From Priestia filamentosa (GTDB lineage: Bacteria > Bacillota > Bacilli > Bacillales > Bacillaceae_H), in the NCBI RefSeq assembly GCF_900177535.1, contig NZ_FXAJ01000011.1, positions 20,880 to 84,879 of the forward strand: 64,000 bases of DNA, in the 5' to 3' direction. Position numbers and translations under genes: made by a program. The first letter of the stretch is position 1; each line of letters starts with the position of its first letter. This document shows, in pieces, positions 26,921 through 34,996 of this stretch. The notes under the pieces were generated by a model, which was given only the letters and a program-made list of their open reading frames with translations, had not been told where the DNA came from and made no database searches.

Positions 26921-28745
26921 ATAACGCTGTATAAAACGTTATACATAAGTGATGAAGACTATAACGGGTAGCGTCATAAAAGTTTGAGTGTTATAAAAAA
27001 CCTTTAGCATCAACGTTTATAAGGTCTTAGAGCGTTATGAGAGATATAACGCGACTTAAAATTAATCAAAATAGTTATTTTATAGTGGCTTCTAAAAAAT
27101 ACGCGTTATGTAGTTTTGTATAACGTATTTTATGATGTAACACTACTTTCTATAGATTTTAACTCTGGACAATCTAAATAGTATCTTTATCTAAGTTTGT
27201 AACTATGCTTACAAAAATAATAGATCAGAGATTATAATTATAAACGTTTTAATTCAATTTGAACATAAATACAATGTTTGGATAGATAAAAGATAATTAA
27301 ATTTATGTAAGCCAGGACATACTTTACTTGTTTATGTATAACGCTGTATAAAACGTTATACATAAGTGATGAAGACTATAACGGGTAGCGTCATAAAAGT
27401 TTGAGTGTTATAAAAAACCTTTAGCATCAACGTTTATAAGGTCTTAGAGCGTTATGAGAGATATAACGCGACTTAAAATTAATCAAAATAGTTATTTTAT
27501 AGTGGCTTCTAAAAAATACGCGTTATGTAGTTTTGTATAACGTGTTTTATGGTGCAATACTACTTTTCATCTGTTTTAATTCTGAACATTTTAAATAAAT
27601 AACACCTTTGTTTAAGTTTGTAGCTACACTTATAAAAATAATAGATCAGGGATTATTTTATCAATGTTTTAATTAAACATGAAGGTAAACCTAATGTATG
27701 GATAGAGGGAGGATAATTAAATTTATATAATCTAGTGTATACTTCACTTATTTATAACGGGTAGCGTCATAAAAGAAAATATATTGTAGAAAACTCTTTA
27801 TTATCAACGTTTATAAGCTTTTATAACGTTATGGGAAATATAATGCTATTTAAAATTAATAAAAATAGCCATTTCGTAGAGGCCCTTGAGAAAATACGCG
27901 TTATGTAATTTTGCATAGCGTGTCTTATCATATAACAAGACTTTCTATTAATCTTAATTCTAGGCGATCTAAATAACACCTTTGTCTAAGTTTGTAGATA
28001 TACTTACAAAAATGATATGTCGAAACTCGTTTCTATAAACCTCTCAATTAAACTTGAACATAGCCATAATGTATGAATAGAGGAAAATAATTAAATTTAT
28101 ATAAATTAGGATGCACTTTATTAACTTGTTTATAACGCTGTAAAAAACGCTATAAACGAGTAAGTCAGCCTATAACGGGTGGCGTCACAAAAGATTTTTG
28201 TATTATAAGAAATCCTTTAGTATCAATGTTTGTAAGCTTTTATGGCGTTACGAGAGATATAGCGCTACTTAAAATAGCTATTTTATAGAGGGGGTTGAAA
28301 AAACATGAGCTATATAATTTTATATAACGTGTTTTGTGATGCAACAAGACTTTCTATCAATTTTAATTCTGGACAATCTAAATAGGACCTTTAACTAAGA
28401 TTGTAACTATATTTATAAAAACAGTATATCAAAGATTATTTTTATCAATGTTTTAATTCAATTTGAATATAAACAAAATCTATGGATAGATAAAAGACAA
28501 TTAAATTTATATAAACCAGGATATACTTTACTTACTTATATATAACGCTGTAGAAAACGTTATAAACAAGTAAGTCAGGCTGTAACGGGTAGCGTCATAA
28601 AAGAGTTTGTGTTGTGAAAAACCCTTTAGTATCAATGTTTATAAGCTCTTATAGCGTTATGAGAGATATAACGCTACTTAAAATAGCTATTTTATAGAGG
28701 CTTCTAGGAAAATACACGTTATGTAGTTTTGTATAACGTGGTTTG
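26921..28745. repeat. Five tandem copies of a ~415-bp repeat, candidate centromere or origin
   Basis: The landmark ATAACGGGTAGCGTC begins at 26961, 27378, 27754, 28172 and 28582, so the periods are 417, 376, 418 and 410 bp. Copies 1 and 2 are identical over 206 bp (26921-27126 and 27338-27543); copy 3 lacks the first 40 bp; copies 4 and 5 have diverged. Each unit holds inverted pairs of ATAACG and CGTTAT, for example TATAACGCTGTATAAAACGT. No reading frame crosses it. It ends 285 bp before the ParM-like gene. Confidence 0.85.
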
Positions 28746-28882
28746 CATTATTTAGATGATAAGTTAGTATTTTTGTTTATATTCCACTTATATATAAATT
28801 ATATAATAAGGGTTTATTTTTTGTGCGAAAAAAGAATTTGGTGTACCAATTTAATATCTTTAGCTAAATTTATATAAATTAA

Positions 28883-28912
28883 ATATAACTTATATATATA
28901 ATAAGTTATATT
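28883..28912. promoter_or_regulatory. AT palindrome before the actin-like gene
   Basis: AATATAACTTAT and ATAAGTTATATT flank a short AT centre about 120 bp before the ParM-like start. It could be an autoregulatory site. Confidence 0.4.
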
Positions 28913-29029
28913 CGTTTTGGTGTTAGTTTCAAATCTCTTTTTGGTTATTAAATTATATAATTATTATTAACTTATTATATAAATTATGGTAAAATAGATA
29001 TAGAATAACAAAAAGGAGTGGATTTAATA

Positions 29030-30214
29030 ATGAAAATAATCCTTGCGAATGATATTGGAAACGATAAAATGAAGATTCTTGAACCAGGCATGGAAAAAGT
29101 CGTCAAGATTCCGAGTGCTTATAAACGAATTAATCGAAAACCTTCCGTTCATGAAAATGATGTCAAGAAAAATATAGTTAATCTTATCGATCAATTACTT
29201 GTACATATTTCAAGCTCATCCATTCGTCGTGATGGTTTATATATGATTGGAGAGAGAGCAATTCAAACTACAGAAGGCGTAAGTAACATGGATATCGCCG
29301 TTCATGAAAAACATAGTAGTGATCTACCTTTAATTAATACGTTAGGTTATGCTGCAGCAAGAGCTGTACAGAAACAATATGAAGAAGAAGGAGAACTGCC
29401 TCAATCCTTAAAAGTAGAAGTCGGTATGAGTAGTGCGATTCCAGCGAGTCAACATAATGTGGAGACAGCAAAACAATTGGAAGAACGTTTCATGGATACT
29501 TCTCATGTAGTGATTGTGTATGTTGGTCAAGAGCAAGTAACGGTAGAGCTAAACTTCTCACAAGTAAAGGTGACGAAAGAAGGGATTCCAGCGTTATACG
29601 CAATCTTTGAAGCACCTAATGATATGTTTCAAGAGTTTTGTAAAGAATATGGAATGAAGGGTATTGATGGTTCTTACTTTATGAACTCGAAGATCATGCA
29701 TATTGATATCGGAAGTGGCACATCCGAGTACATTTATTCTGTAGGCGTGAATCCACAACCAGAACAATGTACAGGAGAAAGACGAGGAGTAGGGCATGCG
29801 GTCGAAGAAGCAATTCAATTGATGAAAGAGGAACGTAAAGGTCTTAATATTAATCGTCAGCAATTTGCGAAATATATTGAGCGACCAGATGAGTATCCAA
29901 AAGATCATGATTTAGCTGTTCATTATTTACGTGAGGCTCGTATCAATCAAGTGGATTTCATCCTGGAAGATGTAGAACGTAAATATACGACAACACTCTC
30001 TAGTGAACCGGAATATCTAGCTTGCTATGGTGGAGGGTCTATTGAGTTTAAAGAAGATATGTATAAGTATCTGAAAGAATTTGCGGATTCTGTGGATGCA
30101 AAAGTCCTTTGGATTCCGGAACAATATGCGGTAGATATGAACGTGAAAGGATTAGATATTTTAAATCGCAACATGCTATTTACAGAAGAATACGAAGAAA
30201 CTGTGGTGATGTAA
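29030..30214 (+). CDS. ParM-like actin, plasmid segregation ATPase
   Basis: A 394-residue actin-fold protein of the ParM/StbA/Alp class. NDIGNDKMKI near the N-terminus is the phosphate-1 loop, IDIGSGTSEYI (D226) phosphate 2, and CYGGGSIEF (G334-G336) the adenosine motif. Such proteins form ATP-driven filaments that separate plasmid copies. ATG 29030 (AAGGAG upstream) is preferred over GTG 29018, which overlaps that site. Directly downstream is a small partner of ParR type, and upstream are five long repeats that could be the centromere, the usual parC-parM-parR order. Low similarity to well-studied ParM suggests a distinct lineage. Confidence 0.85.
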   Translation: MKIILANDIGNDKMKILEPGMEKVVKIPSAYKRINRKPSVHENDVKKNIVNLIDQLLVHISSSSIRRDGLYMIGERAIQTTEGVSNMDIAVHEKHSSDLPLINTLGYAAARAVQKQYEEEGELPQSLKVEVGMSSAIPASQHNVETAKQLEERFMDTSHVVIVYVGQEQVTVELNFSQVKVTKEGIPALYAIFEAPNDMFQEFCKEYGMKGIDGSYFMNSKIMHIDIGSGTSEYIYSVGVNPQPEQCTGERRGVGHAVEEAIQLMKEERKGLNINRQQFAKYIERPDEYPKDHDLAVHYLREARINQVDFILEDVERKYTTTLSSEPEYLACYGGGSIEFKEDMYKYLKEFADSVDAKVLWIPEQYAVDMNVKGLDILNRNMLFTEEYEETVVM

Positions 30215-30218
30215 AGGT

Positions 30219-30623
30219 ATGACGAACGAAAAAAAGAGAAAAACTCAGTACAACTGGAAGTTTAAAAACAACGAAACCGATGAGTTTTATGAATGGTTTG
30301 AAAACCAGGATAACATCGCGCTTTCTTTACGCAAGATTGTATACCATATGATTGAGTTGTACGGAACGGAGAGCGTTTTAAATCATCATGTTGATAAAGA
30401 AATGAGTCGAGATATGTTTATTTTAGAGGTCCTTAGAGGAAAAGAGGCCTTAACGGTAAAAGAGAGTTTCCTTTCAGGAGGATCTCCAGGCGAAAATGTA
30501 TCTATGCCCAAGAAGCCGTCTTCCTCTGTACAAAATGAACGTCGTGTAAGTGAAGAACCGAATAAATCAGAAGCTAAAAGTAAAGTTAATTATCAAAAGG
30601 TTAACCCGAAATCAATTTTTTGA
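30219..30623 (+). CDS. ParR-like adaptor protein
   Basis: A 134-residue basic protein starting 4 nt after the actin stop codon. The N-terminal half (TDEFYEWFENQDNIALSLRK, IVYHMIELYG) looks helical, as in ribbon-helix-helix ParR adaptors, and the C-terminus is a disordered K/S/P-rich tail ending VNYQKVNPKSIF, the type of tail that contacts the filament. No family was recognised by sequence alone; the call rests on size, order and composition. It is followed by a good terminator. Confidence 0.65.
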   Translation: MTNEKKRKTQYNWKFKNNETDEFYEWFENQDNIALSLRKIVYHMIELYGTESVLNHHVDKEMSRDMFILEVLRGKEALTVKESFLSGGSPGENVSMPKKPSSSVQNERRVSEEPNKSEAKSKVNYQKVNPKSIF

Positions 30624-30644
30624 TGACTTTTAAGGAATATAATG

Positions 30645-30676
30645 CAGCCCCCACATCAGGTGAGGGCTATTTTTTA
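30645..30676 (+). terminator. Terminator of the parMR-type operon
   Basis: AGCCCCCAC pairs with GTGAGGGCT around ATCAG, followed by ATTTTTT. Confidence 0.85.
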
Positions 30677-30718
30677 TAAGGGAATAAGATGAAAAAATTC
30701 AATGAATAAAATGGAGAG

Positions 30719-30807
30719 GCGTTTCCTTTTAAGAACCGGAAAAAGTCTATTCAAGGGTAGACTTACAGATTAAAGCTTTATATCAGTCCTGGGTAAGGGT
30801 GAAACGC
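30719..30807 (+). ncRNA. Possible structured RNA
   Basis: GCGTTTC (30719-30725) can pair with GAAACGC (30801-30807), enclosing the perfect hairpin AAGTCTA-TTCAAGGG-TAGACTT (30743-30764) and an AAGCTTT palindrome-like stretch. No promoter or known riboswitch pattern was identified. It sits in a gene-free 370-bp spacer. Confidence 0.3.
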
Positions 30808-31000
30808 TTATCTTTAGATTAGGAAGTCTTAGCGCTTGATTTATCTCGAAAATCAATGGCAGCAGAAAGGGGGGATGGTGAGAGAAGTGAAAAAAGAGGA
30901 GGAAGAAACAGAAGGTGAATCTATTCAGGCGACCTCTTCTGATTAAATAAAAACACTTACGAGTCCAAAAAGATCATCTCAGAATAGGTAAGCTTATGGG

Positions 31001-31294
31001 TTGTTAGTAGTCGACATTCAGCAAAAAGAAATCAAAAAGAAAATGAAATCCTATGAAAAAGCGATTGGAGTTGAGATGAAAAATCAGAGAGCTTTACGAA
31101 AAGAAATTGGCGAATTAAAAGCCGATATGGAGTATCAAATTGAAACAGAAAAAGCTGAAACGGAAGCTCAAATTTCTTTAAAAGAAGATGAGATTCGGAT
31201 GAAAGAAGAGAGCATACAGCTCTATAAAGAGGAGAAGAAAATGTTAAAAGAAAAGCTCAAAAAGTTAAACGAAAAGGAGCAGGATATTCACTAA
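31001..31294 (+). CDS. Short coiled-coil protein
   Basis: A 97-residue, strongly charged K/E-rich protein predicted to be one long coiled coil (KSYEKAIGVEMKNQRALRKE and on). The TTG at 31001 has no strong ribosome site, so the start is uncertain. It ends 17 nt before an 11-bp phased repeat array and may be part of a partition or transfer module. Family not recognised. Confidence 0.5.
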   Translation: MLVVDIQQKEIKKKMKSYEKAIGVEMKNQRALRKEIGELKADMEYQIETEKAETEAQISLKEDEIRMKEESIQLYKEEKKMLKEKLKKLNEKEQDIH

Positions 31295-31310
31295 AATTAA
31301 AAAAAGTCAG

Positions 31311-31408
31311 GTCGACCGTATATTGACACTAAGGTTTTTTAATATCGACACTACCTCAACAGTAGGTCGGCACTATATCAACACTATATCGACACTAGGT
31401 CGACACTT
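31311..31408. repeat. Phased 11-bp iterons, consensus RTCGACACTA
   Basis: Units begin at 31311, 31322, 31344, 31355, 31366, 31377, 31388 and 31399, all in one 11-bp register with only the 31333 position not matching. Examples are ATCGACACTA (31344, 31388), ATTGACACTA, GTCGGCACTA and ATCAACACTA. This spacing places one site per helical turn on one DNA face, as for cooperative binding by a small protein. Confidence 0.75.
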
Positions 31409-31435
31409 TCGGCTTTTTCATGTACCCACGGTTTT

Positions 31436-31481
31436 GTTAGGCTTTGCCTAACCCCACACGTTATGTGGGGGCAAAAACCCC
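31436..31481. repeat. Hairpin cluster next to the iterons
   Basis: GTTAGGC-TTT-GCCTAAC (31436-31452) is followed by CCCCACA-CGTTA-TGTGGGG (31452-31470), whose G run can also pair with CCCC at 31478-31481. It could be part of a transfer or single-strand origin, or a terminator for the coiled-coil gene. Confidence 0.5.
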
Positions 31482-31533
31482 TTATGCTCTTCTTCAGGTT
31501 TTCAAAAGGTAGTGCACTTCATTTAGAGAGAGA

Positions 31534-31650
31534 ATGAATGAAAGGGAAATTAAAGTAAGAAATATAAATCCAGTTGCGGTGAAAAAGGTTAATGAAATAG
31601 CAAGAGAGAAAAGAATACAACGAGAAGAATTTTTTAAAAAACAAATTTAA
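31534..31650 (+). CDS. Short ribbon-helix-helix-like protein, probably truncated
   Basis: A 38-residue ORF, IKVRNINPVAVKKVNEIARE then KRIQREEFFKKQI, matching the strand-helix-helix pattern of CopG/Arc-type DNA-binding proteins that accompany mobilisation or copy-control genes on Gram-positive plasmids. Family members are normally 50-90 residues; here a TAA ends the second helix, so it is likely shortened. It lies beside the phased iterons and hairpins and may once have bound them. Confidence 0.45.
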   Translation: MNEREIKVRNINPVAVKKVNEIAREKRIQREEFFKKQI

Positions 31651-31785
31651 CCCTGACTTTTTTGCGTAAACAAATAACTCAAAAACATCATCTGGAAAAG
31701 CTTAGTGATAAGAGCATACAGTGGGTAATTTAATAATGTGGAAGTTTAATAAAAACATGGAATAATCACTTTTTTTCGTTGTTTT

Positions 31786-31815
31786 TTGCACTTTACCCCT
31801 ACCCAAGTTTATATA
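31786..31815 (+). promoter_or_regulatory. Promoter of ParB-like gene copy 1
   Basis: TTGCAC, 18 bp, TATATA, then AAGGGTATATATACTAGA. The same arrangement precedes copy 2 at 44278. Confidence 0.5.
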
Positions 31816-31857
31816 AGGGTATATATACTAGAAAGATAGAGAGAAGGAGGGAGAACG

Positions 31858-32532
31858 ATGGCTCATAAAATTAGTGTAACTGGCCGTCCGACTAGCTCCA
31901 TTCAAGACTATGGTAAGTACCTAGCTTTTGATATGGAGGAAAAGGGAAGTCCTAATGCCCCTAAAGGTATTCCTTTTAAAAGTAATGCAATTACATACAC
32001 AATTGTGCTTAGTCAAAAACAGTTTAATAAATTAAATATAACCCAAGAGGAATTTTCTCAACGACGTTTTCTTGTCCAAGGAGAGCCTTGTTTGGATATT
32101 CCGTTTGAGCAATGCACAGGTGAGATTGGTGTCATCTGTATGCAGATACAGGAAATAGAGGATAAAGGGAAAGAGAAAAAACAACCAAAACAAACACCCA
32201 AAAAGGGTTCAAGGGCTAACAACCAAGAGGAAAGTAAACCTCAAGAAGAAAGTAAACAAGAGCAAGAGAAAAAGCCAGAGCCAAAGCCTCTTCTTGTTCC
32301 AAAAGGGACGAGGGAATGGATGTCTTTAGATGATATTAAGGTTCCAGAATCTTTTCTTCAATTTACCCCAGGAATTGCAAAACAAAAGGCAGTAGAGGAA
32401 AGTATTGAGAAGAATGGAACGGTGGATAAACCAATTATTATTAATCCTGAAACATATGAACTTCTAGATAGTTATAGTCGTTATTATGTCGCAAAAAAGA
32501 AAAAATTAGATTGTGTTCCTGTACATTATTAG
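31858..32532 (+). CDS. Two-domain ParB/Srx-like protein with OB-like N-terminus, copy 1
   Basis: A 224-residue protein. Residues 1-100 (KISVTGRPTSSIQDYGKYLA, ITYTIVLSQKQFNKL, RRFLVQGEPCLDIPFEQCTG) look like a small beta-barrel with OB-fold character, as in single-strand-binding-type proteins. Residues 105-150 are a K/Q/E linker, and 155-224 form a ParB/Srx-like domain (PGIAKQKAVEESIEKNGTVD, LLDSYSRYYVAKKK, with the usual aspartate/arginine pattern DSYSR). AAGGAGGG precedes the ATG. A 220-residue paralogue lies at 44340-45002. A role in plasmid partition or single-strand DNA handling is inferred; the fusion is unfamiliar to me. Confidence 0.65.
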   Translation: MAHKISVTGRPTSSIQDYGKYLAFDMEEKGSPNAPKGIPFKSNAITYTIVLSQKQFNKLNITQEEFSQRRFLVQGEPCLDIPFEQCTGEIGVICMQIQEIEDKGKEKKQPKQTPKKGSRANNQEESKPQEESKQEQEKKPEPKPLLVPKGTREWMSLDDIKVPESFLQFTPGIAKQKAVEESIEKNGTVDKPIIINPETYELLDSYSRYYVAKKKKLDCVPVHY

Positions 32533-32552
32533 AAGAAGTTTTTATATTTAGT

Positions 32553-32589
32553 GAGTGCATAAAACATTTGGTTTTTATGCACTCTTTTT
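32553..32589 (+). terminator. Terminator of ParB-like copy 1
   Basis: GAGTGCATAAAA pairs with TTTTATGCACTC, followed by TTTTT. A decayed version follows copy 2 at about 45021-45057. Confidence 0.8.
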
Positions 32590-32760
32590 GTGTTGGAGAA
32601 CGAAGGGAAGTTTATGAGATTTTAGAAGTTAGAAAATATCCAACTTCCCTAACGGATATCATGTTAACTAAGTTTGTATAGGGGGTACAGTTAAAAAAAG
32701 AAAAACTTTCTATTGAGGTAGAGAGTATTCCTCTTACTTATTTTGAGTAGTTCGCTTAAA
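32590..32760 (+). pseudogene. Decayed coding fragment
   Basis: One plus-strand frame reads YEILEVRKYPTSLTDIMLTK, a stop, then GVQLKKEKLSIEVESIPLTY. It has coding-like composition, no start codon and an internal stop. Family not recognised. Confidence 0.3.
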
Positions 32761-32879
32761 AGCACACAGAGTTTCCATTTATATAAATCAAGTTCTTATA
32801 TTAAAAAGGTTTTTTGTTAGGTGAGTAGAAATAACTTTTAATAAACAAATTATATGAGATTTGAAGGGGGGTGAATACT

Positions 32880-33038
32880 ATGGCAACTGGTGTATTGTGT
32901 GAGGTAAATACCTGTAAGAATTGGAAGAATGGAAACAAATGTACTGCTGATTTCATTTATGTTGTAAATTTTGATGGAAAACAAACATCTGAAGCCGAAG
33001 AAACAGGCTGTAAAACTTTTGAACCTTCTGATTCATAA
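32880..33038 (+). CDS. DUF1540 protein, copy 1
   Basis: A 52-residue cysteine-rich protein with the DUF1540 pattern: CEVNTCKNW, GNKCTADFIYV, and SEAEETGCKTF. The four cysteines probably bind a metal ion. AAGGGGGG lies 6 nt before the ATG at 32880. A second copy begins 71 nt after its stop. DUF1540 proteins are common in Bacillus and often spore- or sporulation-related, without a known biochemical role. Confidence 0.85.
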   Translation: MATGVLCEVNTCKNWKNGNKCTADFIYVVNFDGKQTSEAEETGCKTFEPSDS

Positions 33039-33108
33039 AAACTATATAAAAGAACAGTATTAAAAACCCCCAATTTGTTAATTATAACAAGATAGGAGGT
33101 GTGATATT

Positions 33109-33264
33109 ATGGCTCAAGATGTTCTTTGTGAAGTAAACAACTGTAAGTACTGGGGACAAGGGAATAAATGTAAGGCTGATGCTATTTACGTAGTTAGTCA
33201 TAAAGGCAAACAAGCGTCCAACAGTGAAGAGACAGATTGCAAGACATTTGTACCAGAAGCTTAA
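33109..33264 (+). CDS. DUF1540 protein, copy 2
   Basis: A 51-residue paralogue of the upstream gene, with CEVNNCKYW, GNKCKADAIYV and SEETDCKTF. AGGAGGTG lies 9 nt before the ATG at 33109. The two form a tandem pair ending in a strong terminator that begins in the stop codon of this gene. Sequence differences are spread over the whole length, so the duplication is not recent. Confidence 0.88.
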   Translation: MAQDVLCEVNNCKYWGQGNKCKADAIYVVSHKGKQASNSEETDCKTFVPEA

Positions 33265-33307
33265 TCAATAAGGGTAACCATCTTCCATATGGTTGCTCTT
33301 ATTGATT
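33263..33307 (+). terminator. Terminator of the DUF1540 pair
   Basis: AATCAATAAGGGTAACCAT pairs with ATGGTTGCTCTTATTGATT (one mismatch) around TCTTCC-type loop bases. Confidence 0.8.
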
Positions 33308-33608
33308 ATTATTGATAGTAATAATCAATTTCATACATAATTATTTTATTTTTAAAATTAAATTGCCACCTTTCTAAGTTTCTATATTATCTCCTTTTGA
33401 ATCATGGAAACAGTCACTATATCTATCCCCTGTATTAGCTAGTTTTATTTTGAATAAGCTGTGCTAAGAGTGGTTTTTCATTTTAATGTTATATTAAAAT
33501 TCAGATTTTTCATTCAATATGTTAAAGATCTAATATTGTTTCATTTCATCTTGTAATTCTTAATATAACAATAGATACTACATCCAATAACAAGGGAGAG
33601 AAATTTTT
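33308..33608. other. Intergenic spacer
   Basis: AT-rich; nothing recognisable. Confidence 0.4.
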
Positions 33609-34457
33609 ATGGATACTCAAAAACGATTTAAAAAGTTTCAGAAGTTTAAAGAACTTCATCAGCAACCTTCTACTTTTGTATTACCCAACGCATGGGACGC
33701 TATGAGCGCGAGAACTTATCAGGAGGAAGGTTTTCAAGCAGTCGGTACGACTAGTGCAGGAATTTCAATCTCGTTGGGTTATCCGGATGGAGAAAATTTA
33801 CCTTTTGAAATGATGTTAAGTGCCCTCAAGTTAATTGTTAACTCGGTAAATGTACCTGTAAGTGCAGATATAGAAGGAGGATATGGAATAACTGGTGAAG
33901 AATTAACGGAGAAAATTAAACAGGTTATCCTAACTGGGGTAGTAGCAATTAATATTGAGGATGGAACAGGAGATCCTCAGCACCTTATAACGGATCTTTC
34001 CCTACAGTTAGAGAAAATAGCGATAATTAGGGAAATCTCTCAATCTATGAATAAGCCATTGTTTATTAATGCACGAACAGATTTATATTGGCTAAATATT
34101 GGTGATCCTAATGAACGGTTAAACTCCACTATTGAGAGGACAAGAGCTTATCAAGAGGCAGGGGCCGATTGCGTATTTGTCCCTGGGTTGAGAGGTATAG
34201 ATTCTATTAAAAAACTTAGACAGGAGATTTCTTGTCCTATTAATCTACTAGCTGAATCAGGTTCCCCATCGTTAGAAGAGTTATCTAATATTGGGATTGA
34301 GAGAGTAAGCTGTGGTTCTGCTCCTTTTAGGGCAACAGTGACCCTGTTAAAAGAGATAAGTCGTCACATTATGAAGGACAGTAACCTTGAATATATGAAT
34401 GAAGGTACAATTTCATACAAAGAATTAGCTAATAGAATGGAAGTTAACCGCAATTAA
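33609..34457 (+). CDS. Isocitrate lyase/PEP mutase-family enzyme
   Basis: A 282-residue TIM barrel of the isocitrate lyase/phosphoenolpyruvate mutase superfamily. Visible are VLPNAWDAMSART (substrate loop), GTTSAGISISLGYPDG, VSADIEGGYG (metal-binding D and E), INIEDGTGD and INARTDLY. It lacks the KKCGH motif of true isocitrate lyases, so it probably acts as a methylisocitrate-lyase-like, oxaloacetase-like or C-C/C-P cleaving enzyme on a 2-oxo or carboxyphosphono compound. AGGGAGAG precedes the ATG. It is monocistronic; a fragment of a relative is at 12490-12550. Confidence 0.85.
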   Translation: MDTQKRFKKFQKFKELHQQPSTFVLPNAWDAMSARTYQEEGFQAVGTTSAGISISLGYPDGENLPFEMMLSALKLIVNSVNVPVSADIEGGYGITGEELTEKIKQVILTGVVAINIEDGTGDPQHLITDLSLQLEKIAIIREISQSMNKPLFINARTDLYWLNIGDPNERLNSTIERTRAYQEAGADCVFVPGLRGIDSIKKLRQEISCPINLLAESGSPSLEELSNIGIERVSCGSAPFRATVTLLKEISRHIMKDSNLEYMNEGTISYKELANRMEVNRN

Positions 34458-34488
34458 GTGTTAAGTTATCTAATGGTTATCCTATAGG

Positions 34489-34520
34489 AAAATCTCTATA
34501 ACCTTAGTTATAGAGATTTT
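34489..34520. terminator. Bidirectional terminator
   Basis: AAAATCTCTATAAC and its exact complement flank CTTA between convergent genes. Confidence 0.85.
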
Positions 34521-34525
34521 CTTGG

Positions 34526-34996
34526 TCAATCCCAAATTTTAGGTCTAGGAGCACCCATTGTTCTAAGGTAATCTAAAAGTTGACCAACATGAACAGCTTC
34601 ATGATAAGCAATACGCATTAACATATCGCCTAATGAACGTATGTATCCTTCATCAGAACGATCAATCTTAATATTCTCTAGATCTTCACTAGAGAAAAAT
34701 TGAAGACTATTTATAAATTGTCTGTGATAAGGTTCCGCAAAATCCAATTCATCTTTAATTGAAATAAAAGGACGTTTATCAAAGGGGGAATCAAAGTTTT
34801 CAATACTAGCCCTATTTTTGATAGCTAAACAATAATAATGCTCTGCTTCTAGCACATGACGTACCATTTCTATACATGTCATGGCCTCTTTATCAGGCTT
34901 CCAATTAAGTTTGTCTTCAGGAATAGCGTTCCACACAATTTTACTTCTTCTTCTTGTTTCTTTGAGATTAAACTCTAGAAAATCAATTGTATTCAC
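34526..34996 (-). CDS. DinB-family protein
   Basis: A 156-residue four-helix protein of the DinB/YfiT-like superfamily. The likely metal-binding histidines are in MVRHVLEAEHYY and AYHEAVHVGQLLDYLR, the usual H...HxxxH pattern. Members include bacillithiol- or mycothiol-dependent transferases and damage-induced proteins of unknown activity. The start MNTIDFLEFNLKETRRRS is typical. It is convergent with the PEP mutase-family gene, and neighbours give no further hint. Confidence 0.82.
   Translation of the reverse strand: MNTIDFLEFNLKETRRRSKIVWNAIPEDKLNWKPDKEAMTCIEMVRHVLEAEHYYCLAIKNRASIENFDSPFDKRPFISIKDELDFAEPYHRQFINSLQFFSSEDLENIKIDRSDEGYIRSLGDMLMRIAYHEAVHVGQLLDYLRTMGAPRPKIWD

Noticed and set aside
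26921..28745. Repeat array considered as a CRISPR
   Set aside because: The unit is about 415 bp, contains internal inverted pairs and repeats as a whole; there are no short repeats with unique equal-length spacers and no cas genes.
30875..30946. 23-codon acidic ORF (MVREVKKEEEETEG...)
   Set aside because: Too short, with the G-run abutting the ATG rather than spaced as a ribosome site; no terminator or homology.
31436..31481. Rolling-circle double-strand origin
   Set aside because: No nick-site motif of the pUB110/pC194, pT181 or pMV158 families was seen and no rolling-circle Rep is encoded.
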